Shown here in pieces: positions 19,127 to 28,745 of a stretch of 64,000 nucleotides of DNA. Source of the stretch: Prochlorococcus sp. AG-355-A09 (GTDB lineage: Bacteria; Cyanobacteriota; Cyanobacteriia; PCC-6307; Cyanobiaceae); the NCBI GenBank assembly GCA_003280995.1, contig QCDG01000005.1:44956-108955 (forward strand), read 5' to 3'. The notes under the pieces were generated by a model. The model saw nothing but the letters and a program-made list of their open reading frames with translations, made no database searches and was not told the origin of the DNA. Both the position numbers and the translations under genes were made by a program. Numbering within the stretch: position 1 is the first letter of the stretch; every line of letters begins with the position of its first letter.

Positions 19127-20176
19127 ATGCTAAACAAAAACAAAAAGAAACGTATTGCACATTTGATCCCATCTGAAACAATTGGTGGTGTTGAATCGGC
19201 AGCGAAAACAACAATTGGAATAAAAAATAATAGGTTTACTTTCTTTCTGAAAATATTATCAAAACAAAAAAACACAAAAAGTTATTACTCAAAAATAAAA
19301 TCATTTATTGAAATATTTTTTTCGACTTATCAAGTCTTAAATTTTAAACCTGATTTTTTAATTGTCTCTCTTTGGAAAAGTTGCATATCAGCAATTTTAA
19401 TTAAAATCTTTAGGCCATCTACTGAAATAATTCTTTTTTTGCATTTACCAAAAAGTGTTCATTTTATAGATTTTATTATGAACTTAATTACAGCAAGAAT
19501 CTCTTATCAAATATGGGGCGATTCAATTACAACTTTAAAAGAAAGAGGAAAAGAATTGAGATTAGATCCAAAAATTAAAAAAAGATCCATTAGTTTTTTG
19601 GCCTATAAATTGAGACCTAAAAGAAGTAAAAAAAATTCTTCTAATTTTATATTCTGGGGTAGACTTTCTGAAGAAAAAAGAGTTAACTTATCTATTGAAT
19701 TATTTGCCAGAATTTGTAGAGAAGTAGAAGAATCAAAATTTATAATAATAGGACCTGACTGCGGAGAGTTATATAAATTAAAAAAACAACGAGATAAATT
19801 AAATCTAAATGATAAAATCCAGTTTATCTCTCCGCTTGATATAAATTCAATAAAAGATATTGCGAAGGATTGTTTATTCTTCTTGCAATTAAGTAGAGAG
19901 GAGGGTTTAGGAATGTCTGTTTTAGAGTCTATGCAATTAGGTTTAATTCCTGTAGTAACAAGTGTGGGGGAAATTAAAAATTACTGTATTCATAATGAAA
20001 ACTCTATTATTTTTAAAGATCTTGAATCTACAAAACACGTTATTATTAAACTTTTAAGAAATAATTCTGAGATTCAAAGATTAAAAGAAAAAGCTATAAA
20101 AAGATGGTCAGAGGAAATTACTTATAGAGAAGATTTTATTAATGCTATAGAATCTTTATTGGAAGAAAATATTTAA
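19127..20176 (+). CDS. Glycosyltransferase family 4
   Basis: A 349-residue GT-B enzyme. It begins KRIAHLIPSETIGGVESAAKT, a typical GT4 N-terminal loop. The donor domain has FWGRLSEEKRV (about 173-183) and the E-rich motif SREEGLGMSVLESMQLGLIPVV, including the two catalytic-region glutamates. The sugar is unknown. It lies between two paralogous acyltransferases, 221 bases after the first. The stretch 18906-19126 holds nothing I can identify. Confidence 0.9.
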   Translation: MLNKNKKKRIAHLIPSETIGGVESAAKTTIGIKNNRFTFFLKILSKQKNTKSYYSKIKSFIEIFFSTYQVLNFKPDFLIVSLWKSCISAILIKIFRPSTEIILFLHLPKSVHFIDFIMNLITARISYQIWGDSITTLKERGKELRLDPKIKKRSISFLAYKLRPKRSKKNSSNFIFWGRLSEEKRVNLSIELFARICREVEESKFIIIGPDCGELYKLKKQRDKLNLNDKIQFISPLDINSIKDIAKDCLFFLQLSREEGLGMSVLESMQLGLIPVVTSVGEIKNYCIHNENSIIFKDLESTKHVIIKLLRNNSEIQRLKEKAIKRWSEEITYREDFINAIESLLEENI

Positions 20177-20228
20177 TGAATTTTCAAAATTAATTAGTAA
20201 TTGATAATCAATAATAAAAAGTTTTTCA

Positions 20229-22220
20229 TTATTTTATTGTAAATAAAGATGGATTATCTTCAGCAAATTTATAAAATATTTTTTTTGCATATTGAGCTGT
20301 AAAGTGACTCTTATCATTATATTTTGATGCTAAGCAAATATCATCTTTACAATCTTCTGCATATAAATATGCATTAAAAACAAACTTATTTATATTATTA
20401 CTCCAATCTGCTCTCCAACCAAAATATTCATCAAATTTATAAATATGATTAGAAAGTGAATTCTTGCACTTATCAGGGATATTATTTTTAGACCTAAACC
20501 ATTCAGGCCCACATAAATGACCTGGAATATTTAAATCAGGGAAAAATAAAGAATCTATATAAAAAACTACTTTACCTCCTTGTTTATTAACTTTTGATGA
20601 AAAATCTAAGAACCTTTGTTTATAAATTTCTAATTCTTTTCTTTTATTTAGCCTTTCACTTTGAATTTCAGAGTACTCCTTAGAGCTTTCTTTTGTATAA
20701 ATTAAATTGTTCAAAGCATTTCCAACAATTACTATATCACCAGGTTTTATAGATGATATTATTATGCTTTGTAATTTTGTTTGATTTTTATAACAGGATG
20801 ATTTATTTGAAGTTAATATTGAACTTGGGAACAAGCAACCTGCCTGCCAAGCGATAGCATAATTATAGTTTTTTTCATATGCAAATTCAGCAATTGCATT
20901 ATCAAACTGGTCAATATGACTATCACCAATTCCAAAAATAGTTGGTAAATTTTTTGCATCCAAACTACCACATTCAGATGGTAACTTTTTTGGCCTTTTG
21001 TTTTTATCAAAAATGGTAGGTAAATGACAGGTTTTATATTGTCTTAAAGTATATAAAGGTTCTTTACCAACATATAAATATCCTTTGAAAGGCTTACCTA
21101 AAAGAAAAATAATTCCTGAGATAGAAAAAAGTGTTGCTCCGCTAATTATCCAATTTTTAAGTCTCAAATTGTCCCAATTAGATTTACGAAAAGGGGTTTC
21201 TATAAATTTATATGAAAATAGAGAAATTATTAATATTAATAAAACTTGAAATGGAATAGTCCACCAATATATTCCTATTGTCCATCTACTAATAACCAAA
21301 ACACCCCAATGCCATAAATAAAGTGAATAAGATAATTTACCTAAATAAATTAATATAGGATTAGTAAGAATTTTGTAAGTGGTAGTTTCTTTTTTTAATG
21401 AAACAATTAGTATAGAGGAAATTATTACTATTGCAATTGTAGAAAATCCAGAACTAGATACTGGTAAAAAAACAGTAGCAATAACGAGAGATGATGTTAA
21501 TAAAGAAGGAATTTTTTTGAGGAATTCAATTAACCTTATATTTTTTTGCATTCCTAAAAAAATCAAACATCCTGAAGATATTTCCCAAAATCTTGCAGGC
21601 ATAAGGAAATAAGAAAATGATTGATTTATAGGATAAAAATGTATAAATAAAATTAAAGAAGAAATTGTTAAGACAATAATAGAGATAAATAAATTACGAA
21701 AACTATTTTTGGCTTGACTTCCAAAGCCTGAAAACCAAATTAAAAAAGGGAACAAAAGGTAAAATTGTTCCTCAACTGCAAGAGACCAGGTATGAGTAAA
21801 AGAATTGAATTCAGGATATAAAGTAAAGTAACCTACATCTAAATTGTATAGATATAAATTTGATAATCCAAATAATGAGCTTAATCCAGTTTTTAAAGAA
21901 TTACCAGGGGATTGACTAAATACAGAAATCAAAATACTAGTAAATAGTACAAAAAATAATAATGCTGGTAATATTCTTTTTATTCTTCTTTCATAAAAAG
22001 ATATTATAAAATTTTTAAAATTATTAGTAGGTCTCTTGAATAAGGATGATGTAATTACATATCCCGAAATAACAAAAAATATATCTACTCCAAGATAACC
22101 ACTTGGAATTATTTCTTTATTAAAATGATTCGTGATTACAAATATAACTGCTAGAGCTCTTAAACCGTCTAACTCTGGCCTATATTTAAAAAATATGTTT
22201 TTTTCTTCACTAATTTTCAT
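20229..22220 (-). CDS. OafA-type acyltransferase 3 with C-terminal SGNH domain (second copy)
   Basis: About 663 residues, convergent with the GT4 gene. The membrane domain has YRPELDGLRALAVI, GYLGVDIFFVISGYV and HTWSLAVEEQFYL, nearly identical in design to the protein at 16899. The SGNH domain differs more: block I is GIGDSHIDQFDN (a classical GDSH), and the C-terminal catalytic pair is DKSHFT. The ORF track starts at TTG 22226; I prefer ATG 22220, giving MKISEEKN. It should O-acylate a surface sugar. The divergent SGNH domain suggests a different acceptor or acyl group from its paralogue. Confidence 0.92.
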   Translation of the reverse strand: MKISEEKNIFFKYRPELDGLRALAVIFVITNHFNKEIIPSGYLGVDIFFVISGYVITSSLFKRPTNNFKNFIISFYERRIKRILPALLFFVLFTSILISVFSQSPGNSLKTGLSSLFGLSNLYLYNLDVGYFTLYPEFNSFTHTWSLAVEEQFYLLFPFLIWFSGFGSQAKNSFRNLFISIIVLTISSLILFIHFYPINQSFSYFLMPARFWEISSGCLIFLGMQKNIRLIEFLKKIPSLLTSSLVIATVFLPVSSSGFSTIAIVIISSILIVSLKKETTTYKILTNPILIYLGKLSYSLYLWHWGVLVISRWTIGIYWWTIPFQVLLILIISLFSYKFIETPFRKSNWDNLRLKNWIISGATLFSISGIIFLLGKPFKGYLYVGKEPLYTLRQYKTCHLPTIFDKNKRPKKLPSECGSLDAKNLPTIFGIGDSHIDQFDNAIAEFAYEKNYNYAIAWQAGCLFPSSILTSNKSSCYKNQTKLQSIIISSIKPGDIVIVGNALNNLIYTKESSKEYSEIQSERLNKRKELEIYKQRFLDFSSKVNKQGGKVVFYIDSLFFPDLNIPGHLCGPEWFRSKNNIPDKCKNSLSNHIYKFDEYFGWRADWSNNINKFVFNAYLYAEDCKDDICLASKYNDKSHFTAQYAKKIFYKFAEDNPSLFTIK

Positions 22221-22462
22221 AAGCAAATTATAATATTTTCTAAGTCAAATAAACTTTTATTATTAAAATAATTAATTTAGTATAGAATCTTAAAAAGTTT
22301 AATAAGTTTAAAAATAAATATAAATAATAAAAGTTATAAATAAATTATTTGAATAAATCATAAATATAATTTCTGAATTTAATGGAATCATTCATCTTTG
22401 AAATTCGAAATAAATAATTAAAAAACTCTATTTTTTTAATTTATTCTATCTATTTTATAACT

Positions 22463-23677
22463 CTAGAACATTTGATATATTCTTAAGGTTTTTTCGACAT
22501 TAATGGATTCTGTATATTCTTTTTTAACTAAATCTTTACCAATTTTTGAGAATTCTTTTAAATTTTGATTTTTTTTCATTACTAATATTTTTTCAATTTC
22601 TTCTAAATAAGAATTTAAATTATTTTCTGTTGCAATAAAAAGATAGTTTTTATTAAATAAACCTACACAAGCTTTCTTTGATGCGACTATTGGTATTTCG
22701 AGACTTAGAGCTTCTAAAATCGCCCTGGGTAATCCTTCTCCATAATTTGAAGGTATTACTAAGATACTATTATCATTATTGTGTTTTAATAGCGGATCTT
22801 TTACATAATCCATAAACAATAGATTTTTGTTTTTTCTTTTGTAATATGAAATTTCTTCTTTTTTTAAATAATCATCTGTAAATCCCTCTAAGTCTCCATA
22901 AATAAAAAATTTTGAATCAGGATAATATTTTGATAGATTTATAAAAGTTTTTATCCCTTTAGAATTCTCTAAACGTGCACAGTAAATAAAATCAATTTGA
23001 TTACTTTTTTCTAAAGAAGAGATTTTTTCTACTTTTAAATATCTTTCTGGTACTCCTGAGCCTGGAATTAAGTTAAAAAGATCCTTTATATAAGAATTTC
23101 CAATACAACTTACAAAGAATTTTAAATCAAGAGGGTTTTGAAAAATAAATTTAACACGAAGATAATTTCTTTTAATATAAAAATTATCCAGTTGATAAAT
23201 TGATAAAAAATAAATTGTTTTTAAAATAAATCTAAACAAAAATTTTTTAAAACCTCTTGAATTTGATAATCTACCCATTCCAGCAAAAGAAATAATTGTA
23301 TTTATTCCAAAAAAGAAATTAATTATTGATACTAATAAATTAGATTTTAAAGTATGCGAATGAACAATATTAGGTCTAATTTTTTTGATATATATAAGTA
23401 ATTGAATAATTGATTCAATTAAATTTATAAGAGAATAATTTTGTGATTTCGAAAGATTCCAATCTTGAAATATTCCATAATCTTTAAGAATTGAAGAGGT
23501 TTTATCAGATGGGGCCAATATATAAATCTCTTTAAAGTAAGTTCTTAATTTACTTAAAAGAAATAATCTATATTGAAATATATATCTTGAGGTATTCGAT
23601 AATATTAAAATTCTTTTATTTATATTTTTGTCTAAATAATCATTTGAAAAATTATTATTAGATTTTTCTTTTGTCAT
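22463..23677 (-). CDS. Glycosyltransferase family 4
   Basis: A 404-residue GT-B enzyme of GT4. The N-terminal domain has the HSHTLKS motif (near 105) seen in GT4 proteins such as PglA-type N-acetylgalactosaminyltransferases, followed by SFAGMGRLS. The donor domain has FIYCARLENSKGI and NYGEGLPRAILEALSLEIPIV. It begins 15 bases after asnB stops and is probably in the same operon. The sugar specificity cannot be read from sequence. The 236 bases downstream, before the next gene, contain nothing I recognise. Confidence 0.9.
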   Translation of the reverse strand: MTKEKSNNNFSNDYLDKNINKRILILSNTSRYIFQYRLFLLSKLRTYFKEIYILAPSDKTSSILKDYGIFQDWNLSKSQNYSLINLIESIIQLLIYIKKIRPNIVHSHTLKSNLLVSIINFFFGINTIISFAGMGRLSNSRGFKKFLFRFILKTIYFLSIYQLDNFYIKRNYLRVKFIFQNPLDLKFFVSCIGNSYIKDLFNLIPGSGVPERYLKVEKISSLEKSNQIDFIYCARLENSKGIKTFINLSKYYPDSKFFIYGDLEGFTDDYLKKEEISYYKRKNKNLLFMDYVKDPLLKHNNDNSILVIPSNYGEGLPRAILEALSLEIPIVASKKACVGLFNKNYLFIATENNLNSYLEEIEKILVMKKNQNLKEFSKIGKDLVKKEYTESINVEKTLRIYQMF

Positions 23678-23692
23678 AATTATTTTAATAAT

Positions 23693-25603
23693 TCAGAAGT
23701 TTTCATCAAACCATAATTGAAAAATCAGTAAGTTCCATATTTGATTATGAAATTTATCTCCTCCAGAGTAATGATTATTTAATAAATATTGAATATATGA
23801 ATTATTAAATATCCCTTGATCTTTTATTTTTTTACTTGAAAGTTTTTCATAAACAAGATCTTTAAGTTCATGCGAGATTATTTTTTCTAGTGGAATTCCA
23901 AACCCTTTTTTAGGCTTTTCAAAAATATTTTTAGGAATCTTTAAACTTAATAATTTTCTTAAGGGCCATTTACCTTTCCCGTCATATCTTTTAAATGCAA
24001 TTGGTAAGTTCCTTGCCCAGCTAGCTAATTCATGATCAAGTAGAGGGACTCTTACCTCTAATCCATTAAACATTGAAGATCTATCAACCTTAGTTAAAAT
24101 ATCATTTGGAAGATAATCAATAATATCTTTTTCAATCATGTATTCCCTATAGTTCTTAAAACTATTTGAGGATATAGAATTTTTTATTTCTCCTATATTA
24201 TCAGAAAGTAGGATTGGATTATTCTTATTGAAAATAGTATTAATTACATCGTAGAAATCTTCTGATAAATCTCTATTTAATAAACTTTCAAATTTTAAGG
24301 ATCTGTCAACTATAGAGTTTGGTCTAATGCTACTGGGCAAAAGTCTTAAATATGATAAGGATTTTTTTGACCTTATTAATTTAAAAATTTCTTTGTAAAA
24401 ATGCTTTAAAAATTTTGGAGAATATTTTAGAAAGTTATATGCATCATAACCTTGATTATATCTTGTATATCCGCAAAATAATTCATCTCCTCCATCTCCA
24501 GAGAATGCTACTTTTACATGCCGAGTTGCGTTCTCTGAAAGGAGTAAAGTAGGTAATTGTGATGGATCTGCAAAGGGTTCATCCCAAATTTGTGGTAATT
24601 TCGAAATTAAACTTAAAATATTATCTTTTGTAAAAATTACTTCATTATGATTCGTTCCTAAAAATTTTGATATTTTTTTTGCACTTTCTGATTCATCATA
24701 ATTAAGATCTTCAAATCCAATTGTGAAGGTATCAATTGGATCAGAAAATTGATTTTGTAGATAGTAGGTTATTAAAGATGAGTCAATCCCCCCTGAAAGA
24801 AAAGAACCTATCTTTCTATCTGAAATGGTTCTTAATTTTACTGCATCGTTAATTTTCTCATCTAGTTGATTGATTAATTTATTTGTATCTAAATAATCGT
24901 TTTCTTTTTTTGCATGTTTCCAGTAAGTTTTATAATTCAATAAATTTATATTTTCTAAGTCAATAGATATATAGTTCGCAGGCATTAATTTATAAATTCC
25001 TTTAAAAATTGATAACCTTTTGCCAATAAAACCTCGTACTAAATATTCATTTAAAGCTTCACTTGATATTTGAGGTTTCCACTTGGGATGAGCCTTAAAT
25101 GACTTTGGCTGTGATCCAAAAAATAATACACCATTATTGATTCCATAATACAAAGGCTTTTCACCATATCTATCTCTACAAAGATAAAGTTTTTTATCAA
25201 AAGTATCTAAAATTGCAAAAGCAAACATCCCATTTATTAATTCTAAAGTTTTATAAATTCCATAGTATTCAATGCAAAATAAAAGAGTTTCAGTATCCGA
25301 AGTGCTTTTCCAATTTTTATAGCTTATTTCTTTGTTTATTTTATTTCTCAAATCAAAGTGGTTATAAATTTCTCCATTAAAAACAATAATAAATCTTTTA
25401 TTTTGACTTCTCATAGGTTGGGAAGCATTATTAGATAAATCTTGTATAGAGAGTCTTCTATGTCCTAGTGAAATGCCTATTTCTTGATTTATATAAATCC
25501 CATATGAATCCGGACCTCTATTTATAAGAGTATCTGTCATTCTTTTTATTATGGCTTCATTATGATTAAAGTTAAACTCAAAATAACCGGTGAAACCGCA
25601 CAT
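23693..25603 (-). CDS. asnB: Asparagine synthase (glutamine-hydrolysing)
   Basis: A 636-residue, full-length two-domain enzyme. The N-terminal class II glutamine amidotransferase domain has the required Cys2 (MCGFTGYF) and the glutamine site (RLSIQDLS, NGEIYN). The C-terminal synthetase domain has the ATP pyrophosphatase loop FLSGGIDSSL and a second site FSGDGGDELFCGYTRY. In polysaccharide loci such proteins amidate uronic acids instead of aspartate. The presence of UDP-glucuronate and UDP-galacturonate genes supports that here, but primary asparagine synthesis cannot be excluded. Confidence 0.93.
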   Translation of the reverse strand: MCGFTGYFEFNFNHNEAIIKRMTDTLINRGPDSYGIYINQEIGISLGHRRLSIQDLSNNASQPMRSQNKRFIIVFNGEIYNHFDLRNKINKEISYKNWKSTSDTETLLFCIEYYGIYKTLELINGMFAFAILDTFDKKLYLCRDRYGEKPLYYGINNGVLFFGSQPKSFKAHPKWKPQISSEALNEYLVRGFIGKRLSIFKGIYKLMPANYISIDLENINLLNYKTYWKHAKKENDYLDTNKLINQLDEKINDAVKLRTISDRKIGSFLSGGIDSSLITYYLQNQFSDPIDTFTIGFEDLNYDESESAKKISKFLGTNHNEVIFTKDNILSLISKLPQIWDEPFADPSQLPTLLLSENATRHVKVAFSGDGGDELFCGYTRYNQGYDAYNFLKYSPKFLKHFYKEIFKLIRSKKSLSYLRLLPSSIRPNSIVDRSLKFESLLNRDLSEDFYDVINTIFNKNNPILLSDNIGEIKNSISSNSFKNYREYMIEKDIIDYLPNDILTKVDRSSMFNGLEVRVPLLDHELASWARNLPIAFKRYDGKGKWPLRKLLSLKIPKNIFEKPKKGFGIPLEKIISHELKDLVYEKLSSKKIKDQGIFNNSYIQYLLNNHYSGGDKFHNQIWNLLIFQLWFDENF

Positions 25604-25852
25604 AATAAGATTAAGATAAATCCTATTATAACAGTTTTTAAATTATCAAAAAATTCTTGTCATTTAAAAGTTTATCGAGAATAGAGAATTTAAATTTAAT
25701 TCTAAAAAATTAAATATATATATTAATAGATTTTTAAAATCTATTTTTGAAAAAGTTATTAAATAGTTTGCATTTTAATTCTGTTCATAAATTCTTCTTT
25801 TCACTCAATATCTTATAAATATTTATTTTCAGATTAAATTTTATTCTTGTTT

Positions 25853-25876
25853 AATTAAATTAAATTAAATTAAATT
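25853..25876. repeat. Pentanucleotide tandem repeat (about 4.8 copies)
   Basis: The plus strand reads a perfect period of five (ATTAA/TTAAA) for 24 bases. On the minus strand it begins within the codons ending the GT11 gene, so that the gene's TAA stop (25870-25872) is the first unit. Changes in copy number would not alter the protein, because the stop comes first. No other tandem repeat of similar regularity was noticed nearby. Confidence 0.8.
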
Positions 25877-26805
25877 TCTATAAATCCCTTTGAATTTAGC
25901 CAACCTTTTTCAAAAGCAGATATATTTTTTTTAATCCATTGGGGAATGATGCACCTTAGTTTACTATCTACATTTTCATTATTTAAAAGAGCCGCACTAT
26001 AGGAAAAACTACTATTTGCGCATATATTTATTGAAGAATGTCTCAATATTGACCAGTCTTCTAGACTATTTTGGGTTTCTAAAGGAAAAAATTTATATCC
26101 TAATTTTCCTGAGAGAAGAAAAACTAAATCATTTGCCCATTTTTTATCATCTGAGATTAAATATATTGGCTTTGATTTATTTTCTTCAGGTAATAAGTGA
26201 AGAGAAAGTAGAATAAATTCAATGGGTGAATAATTCGTATTATAATTTTCAAAATTTTCTTTTAATAAATAGTCACCTCTCCTAACATGAATTGTTATGT
26301 AAGTATTGGGGGAAATTTTAGAAGGAATAAACCTTTTTGTATCAACTATAAGATTATTGTAGAAGTCTAAATTATCTAAATAACTGTATGGATTTTGCCA
26401 ATATCCTTTTATTTTCAATTTACTAAAACCTTTCTTTAGAAAATTTAAATCTTTTTTTAGGGTGCTTAAAGAATCTTCAGATTTTCTACTTTTCTCATAA
26501 TATAAACAATTCAATAGATCTAGACTTGATTTAAAGCGGCATTTAATATTTTTACTTAAAAGTGGCATATTATTGATAACTTTTGAGTAAATTCTTTCAC
26601 CTTTTTGATCATATTCTTTACTAATAATTATTGGTTCTTTTATTAATTCGTTTATGTCTAAATTTCTATATCCACTTTTAATTGACTCTGAAGACGCATA
26701 TTTAATTTTTAAATTACTAAAATTTTGTGAAATATATTTTGATGCAAAATATTGAAATATTTGATTACCAAGTCCACCATCAAAAATGAATTGAATTTCT
26801 TTCAT
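25870..26805 (-). CDS. Alpha-1,2-fucosyltransferase-like protein, GT11
   Basis: A 311-residue protein with the GT11 N-terminal signature FDGGLGNQIFQYFASKY (about 8-24) and the HVRRGDY motif (about 173-179) that binds GDP-fucose. A later SDDKKWA segment and a serine-rich NSSFSYSAALL segment are also typical of the family. It should transfer fucose from GDP-L-fucose in alpha-1,2 linkage. The donor pathway (manC-type, gmd, fcl) is in the same window at 40-46 kb. It lies 152 bases before the ABC exporter gene, reading away from it; 25604-25852 has no gene. Confidence 0.9.
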   Translation of the reverse strand: MKEIQFIFDGGLGNQIFQYFASKYISQNFSNLKIKYASSESIKSGYRNLDINELIKEPIIISKEYDQKGERIYSKVINNMPLLSKNIKCRFKSSLDLLNCLYYEKSRKSEDSLSTLKKDLNFLKKGFSKLKIKGYWQNPYSYLDNLDFYNNLIVDTKRFIPSKISPNTYITIHVRRGDYLLKENFENYNTNYSPIEFILLSLHLLPEENKSKPIYLISDDKKWANDLVFLLSGKLGYKFFPLETQNSLEDWSILRHSSINICANSSFSYSAALLNNENVDSKLRCIIPQWIKKNISAFEKGWLNSKGFIEI

Positions 26806-26957
26806 ATTATATTAAAAAGAAATTAAAGCTTAAAAAGATCATTTTGGATTCTAATAATTTTTATTTTGTATTTTTCAATAAAAAACTCAAATGTAATTTC
26901 TATCCTCAAAGATTTTTTATTAAAAGTTTATTCAATATATTTATTATAATATAAAAT

Positions 26958-28724
26958 CTATAGAATCTCATTTGGTTTAATGTCTGAAAATATCGCACCA
27001 TTTTTAATTTCGATAATTCTATCACAGTCTTTTAATGAAGTTTTTCTATGAGCAATTGAAATTATTGTAAATTGATTACTGATTTCATTAATACTTCTCA
27101 TTAATTCAATTTCAGTCTTGTTATCTAAAGCACTAGTAGCCTCATCTAATATCAAAATTTCTGACTCTTTATACAATGCTCTTGCGATACCCAACCTTTG
27201 TCTCTGGCCACCACTTATCCTAATTCCTCTTTCTCCAACATGTGTTGAATATCCATTCTCAGTTGATTCTATAAATTCATGAATTTGAGCTTTTTTGGCT
27301 GCTTCTATAATTTTACTCATTGAAAAGTATTTCTTATTAATCCCAAATGCAATATTTTCTGCGATTGTCCCATCAACTAAAAAAATATCCTGGGGAACAT
27401 GCGATATTGCACGCTTCCACTCATTAAGTTTATTTGGATTCTTTTTATCATGTATATCTTCTTCATCTATATATATTTTCCCATTTGTAGGTTTTAGAAG
27501 GCCTAGTATTAAATCAATTAGAGTGCTTTTTCCACTTCCTGTTTTCCCTATAATTCCAATCTTTTGACCTTTTAAAATTTCTAAATTTAAATTTGAAATT
27601 ATATCTGTATTTTTGCTATAAGAAAAACAAATTGAATCTAGTCTGATAGATTTTTGAAATTTCAAAGGAATTATTTTTGTTCTAACTCTTTCAGGAGTTT
27701 TCATTTCAAGAATTTTAGACACATTTTTTGAATCTGCGGATACGGCCTTTATGTTTATCCAAGTGTTATAAACTTTTTGTATTACTGGTAAAAGTCTTTG
27801 CACTGCAAGAGTAAATGTACCTAGTAAGGAAATAAATGCTGTACTATCATTTACTCCCTTTAATTTAAATATGAATAAAGTTGTTAGCGTTATGAGTACC
27901 AAAGCTATGCACTCTATTAGATATCTTGGGAATTCAGCTATAAAACTATTTTGAGCATAAAATTTTCTTGATATATTATCTAGCTTTGCAATTTCTTTAA
28001 TAAAATCATCTTGATTAGATTCTATTAAAACTGTTCTTATTGAGCCAATTACCTCTTGAATAGATTTCACTTTGTATTTGTTAGAAGACGCAATCTTTTG
28101 ACTATTTATTTTTACTCTTTTGTTTAATTTCCTATCAATTAAAAAATATATAGCAAGAATTAATATGAATGAATAAAATGCAAATTTTGTATTTACAAGA
28201 AAGATAGCAAGAATAATTAATATACAAATTATTAAATTGGAAATAAATAAGAGGGAATTAACTATTCCAGATGATGTCTTGTCAATATAAATAGTATTAC
28301 TCGTAATAACTTTGCTGGAATTATTCTTAATGTGAAAAGAATATGGCTGAAAAATTGTATTTGAAAAAGACCTTTTATTTAAATCACATCCAATAGAAGC
28401 TGAGATTCTGTAAGTAACCCAAATAGTTAATAACCTTAGAGAAGTCGATACAATGATGCTAAAAGCAAAAAATAATATTATCGGGCTTATATTTTCTTGG
28501 TTTAGTGGTATATTAAAAAGCCTTGATATTATTTTTGAAACTTGATATTCAGATATATTATTTGAACCAGTTATTGTTGCAATAAAAGGAAGAGATGAAG
28601 TTATAGTAATCAGCTCAGAAACTCCACTTAAAATAGATATTATTAAGGCATAGAGAACTTGTCTTTTTCTTTTAGAAGAAAGATATTTCCAAAAATTAAA
28701 TATTAATATATTTGAAGCTAACAT
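26958..28724 (-). CDS. PglK/MsbA-like ABC exporter (permease and ATPase fused)
   Basis: A 588-residue half transporter. Residues 1-340 hold six membrane helices. The ATPase has Walker A GKTGSGKST (393-401), signature SGGQRQRLGIARALY (about 497) and Walker B ILILDEATSALD, with the His loop at SIAHRKTS. All catalytic parts are present. The family exports lipids or lipid-linked oligosaccharides; PglK flips undecaprenyl-diphosphate glycans. Its location between fucosyltransferase genes and behind wzc makes a flippase for a lipid-linked glycan likely. No Wzx-type flippase was seen in the window. Confidence 0.9.
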   Translation of the reverse strand: MLASNILIFNFWKYLSSKRKRQVLYALIISILSGVSELITITSSLPFIATITGSNNISEYQVSKIISRLFNIPLNQENISPIILFFAFSIIVSTSLRLLTIWVTYRISASIGCDLNKRSFSNTIFQPYSFHIKNNSSKVITSNTIYIDKTSSGIVNSLLFISNLIICILIILAIFLVNTKFAFYSFILILAIYFLIDRKLNKRVKINSQKIASSNKYKVKSIQEVIGSIRTVLIESNQDDFIKEIAKLDNISRKFYAQNSFIAEFPRYLIECIALVLITLTTLFIFKLKGVNDSTAFISLLGTFTLAVQRLLPVIQKVYNTWINIKAVSADSKNVSKILEMKTPERVRTKIIPLKFQKSIRLDSICFSYSKNTDIISNLNLEILKGQKIGIIGKTGSGKSTLIDLILGLLKPTNGKIYIDEEDIHDKKNPNKLNEWKRAISHVPQDIFLVDGTIAENIAFGINKKYFSMSKIIEAAKKAQIHEFIESTENGYSTHVGERGIRISGGQRQRLGIARALYKESEILILDEATSALDNKTEIELMRSINEISNQFTIISIAHRKTSLKDCDRIIEIKNGAIFSDIKPNEIL

Positions 28725-28745
28725 TTTATATCTATTGGATTTAAT

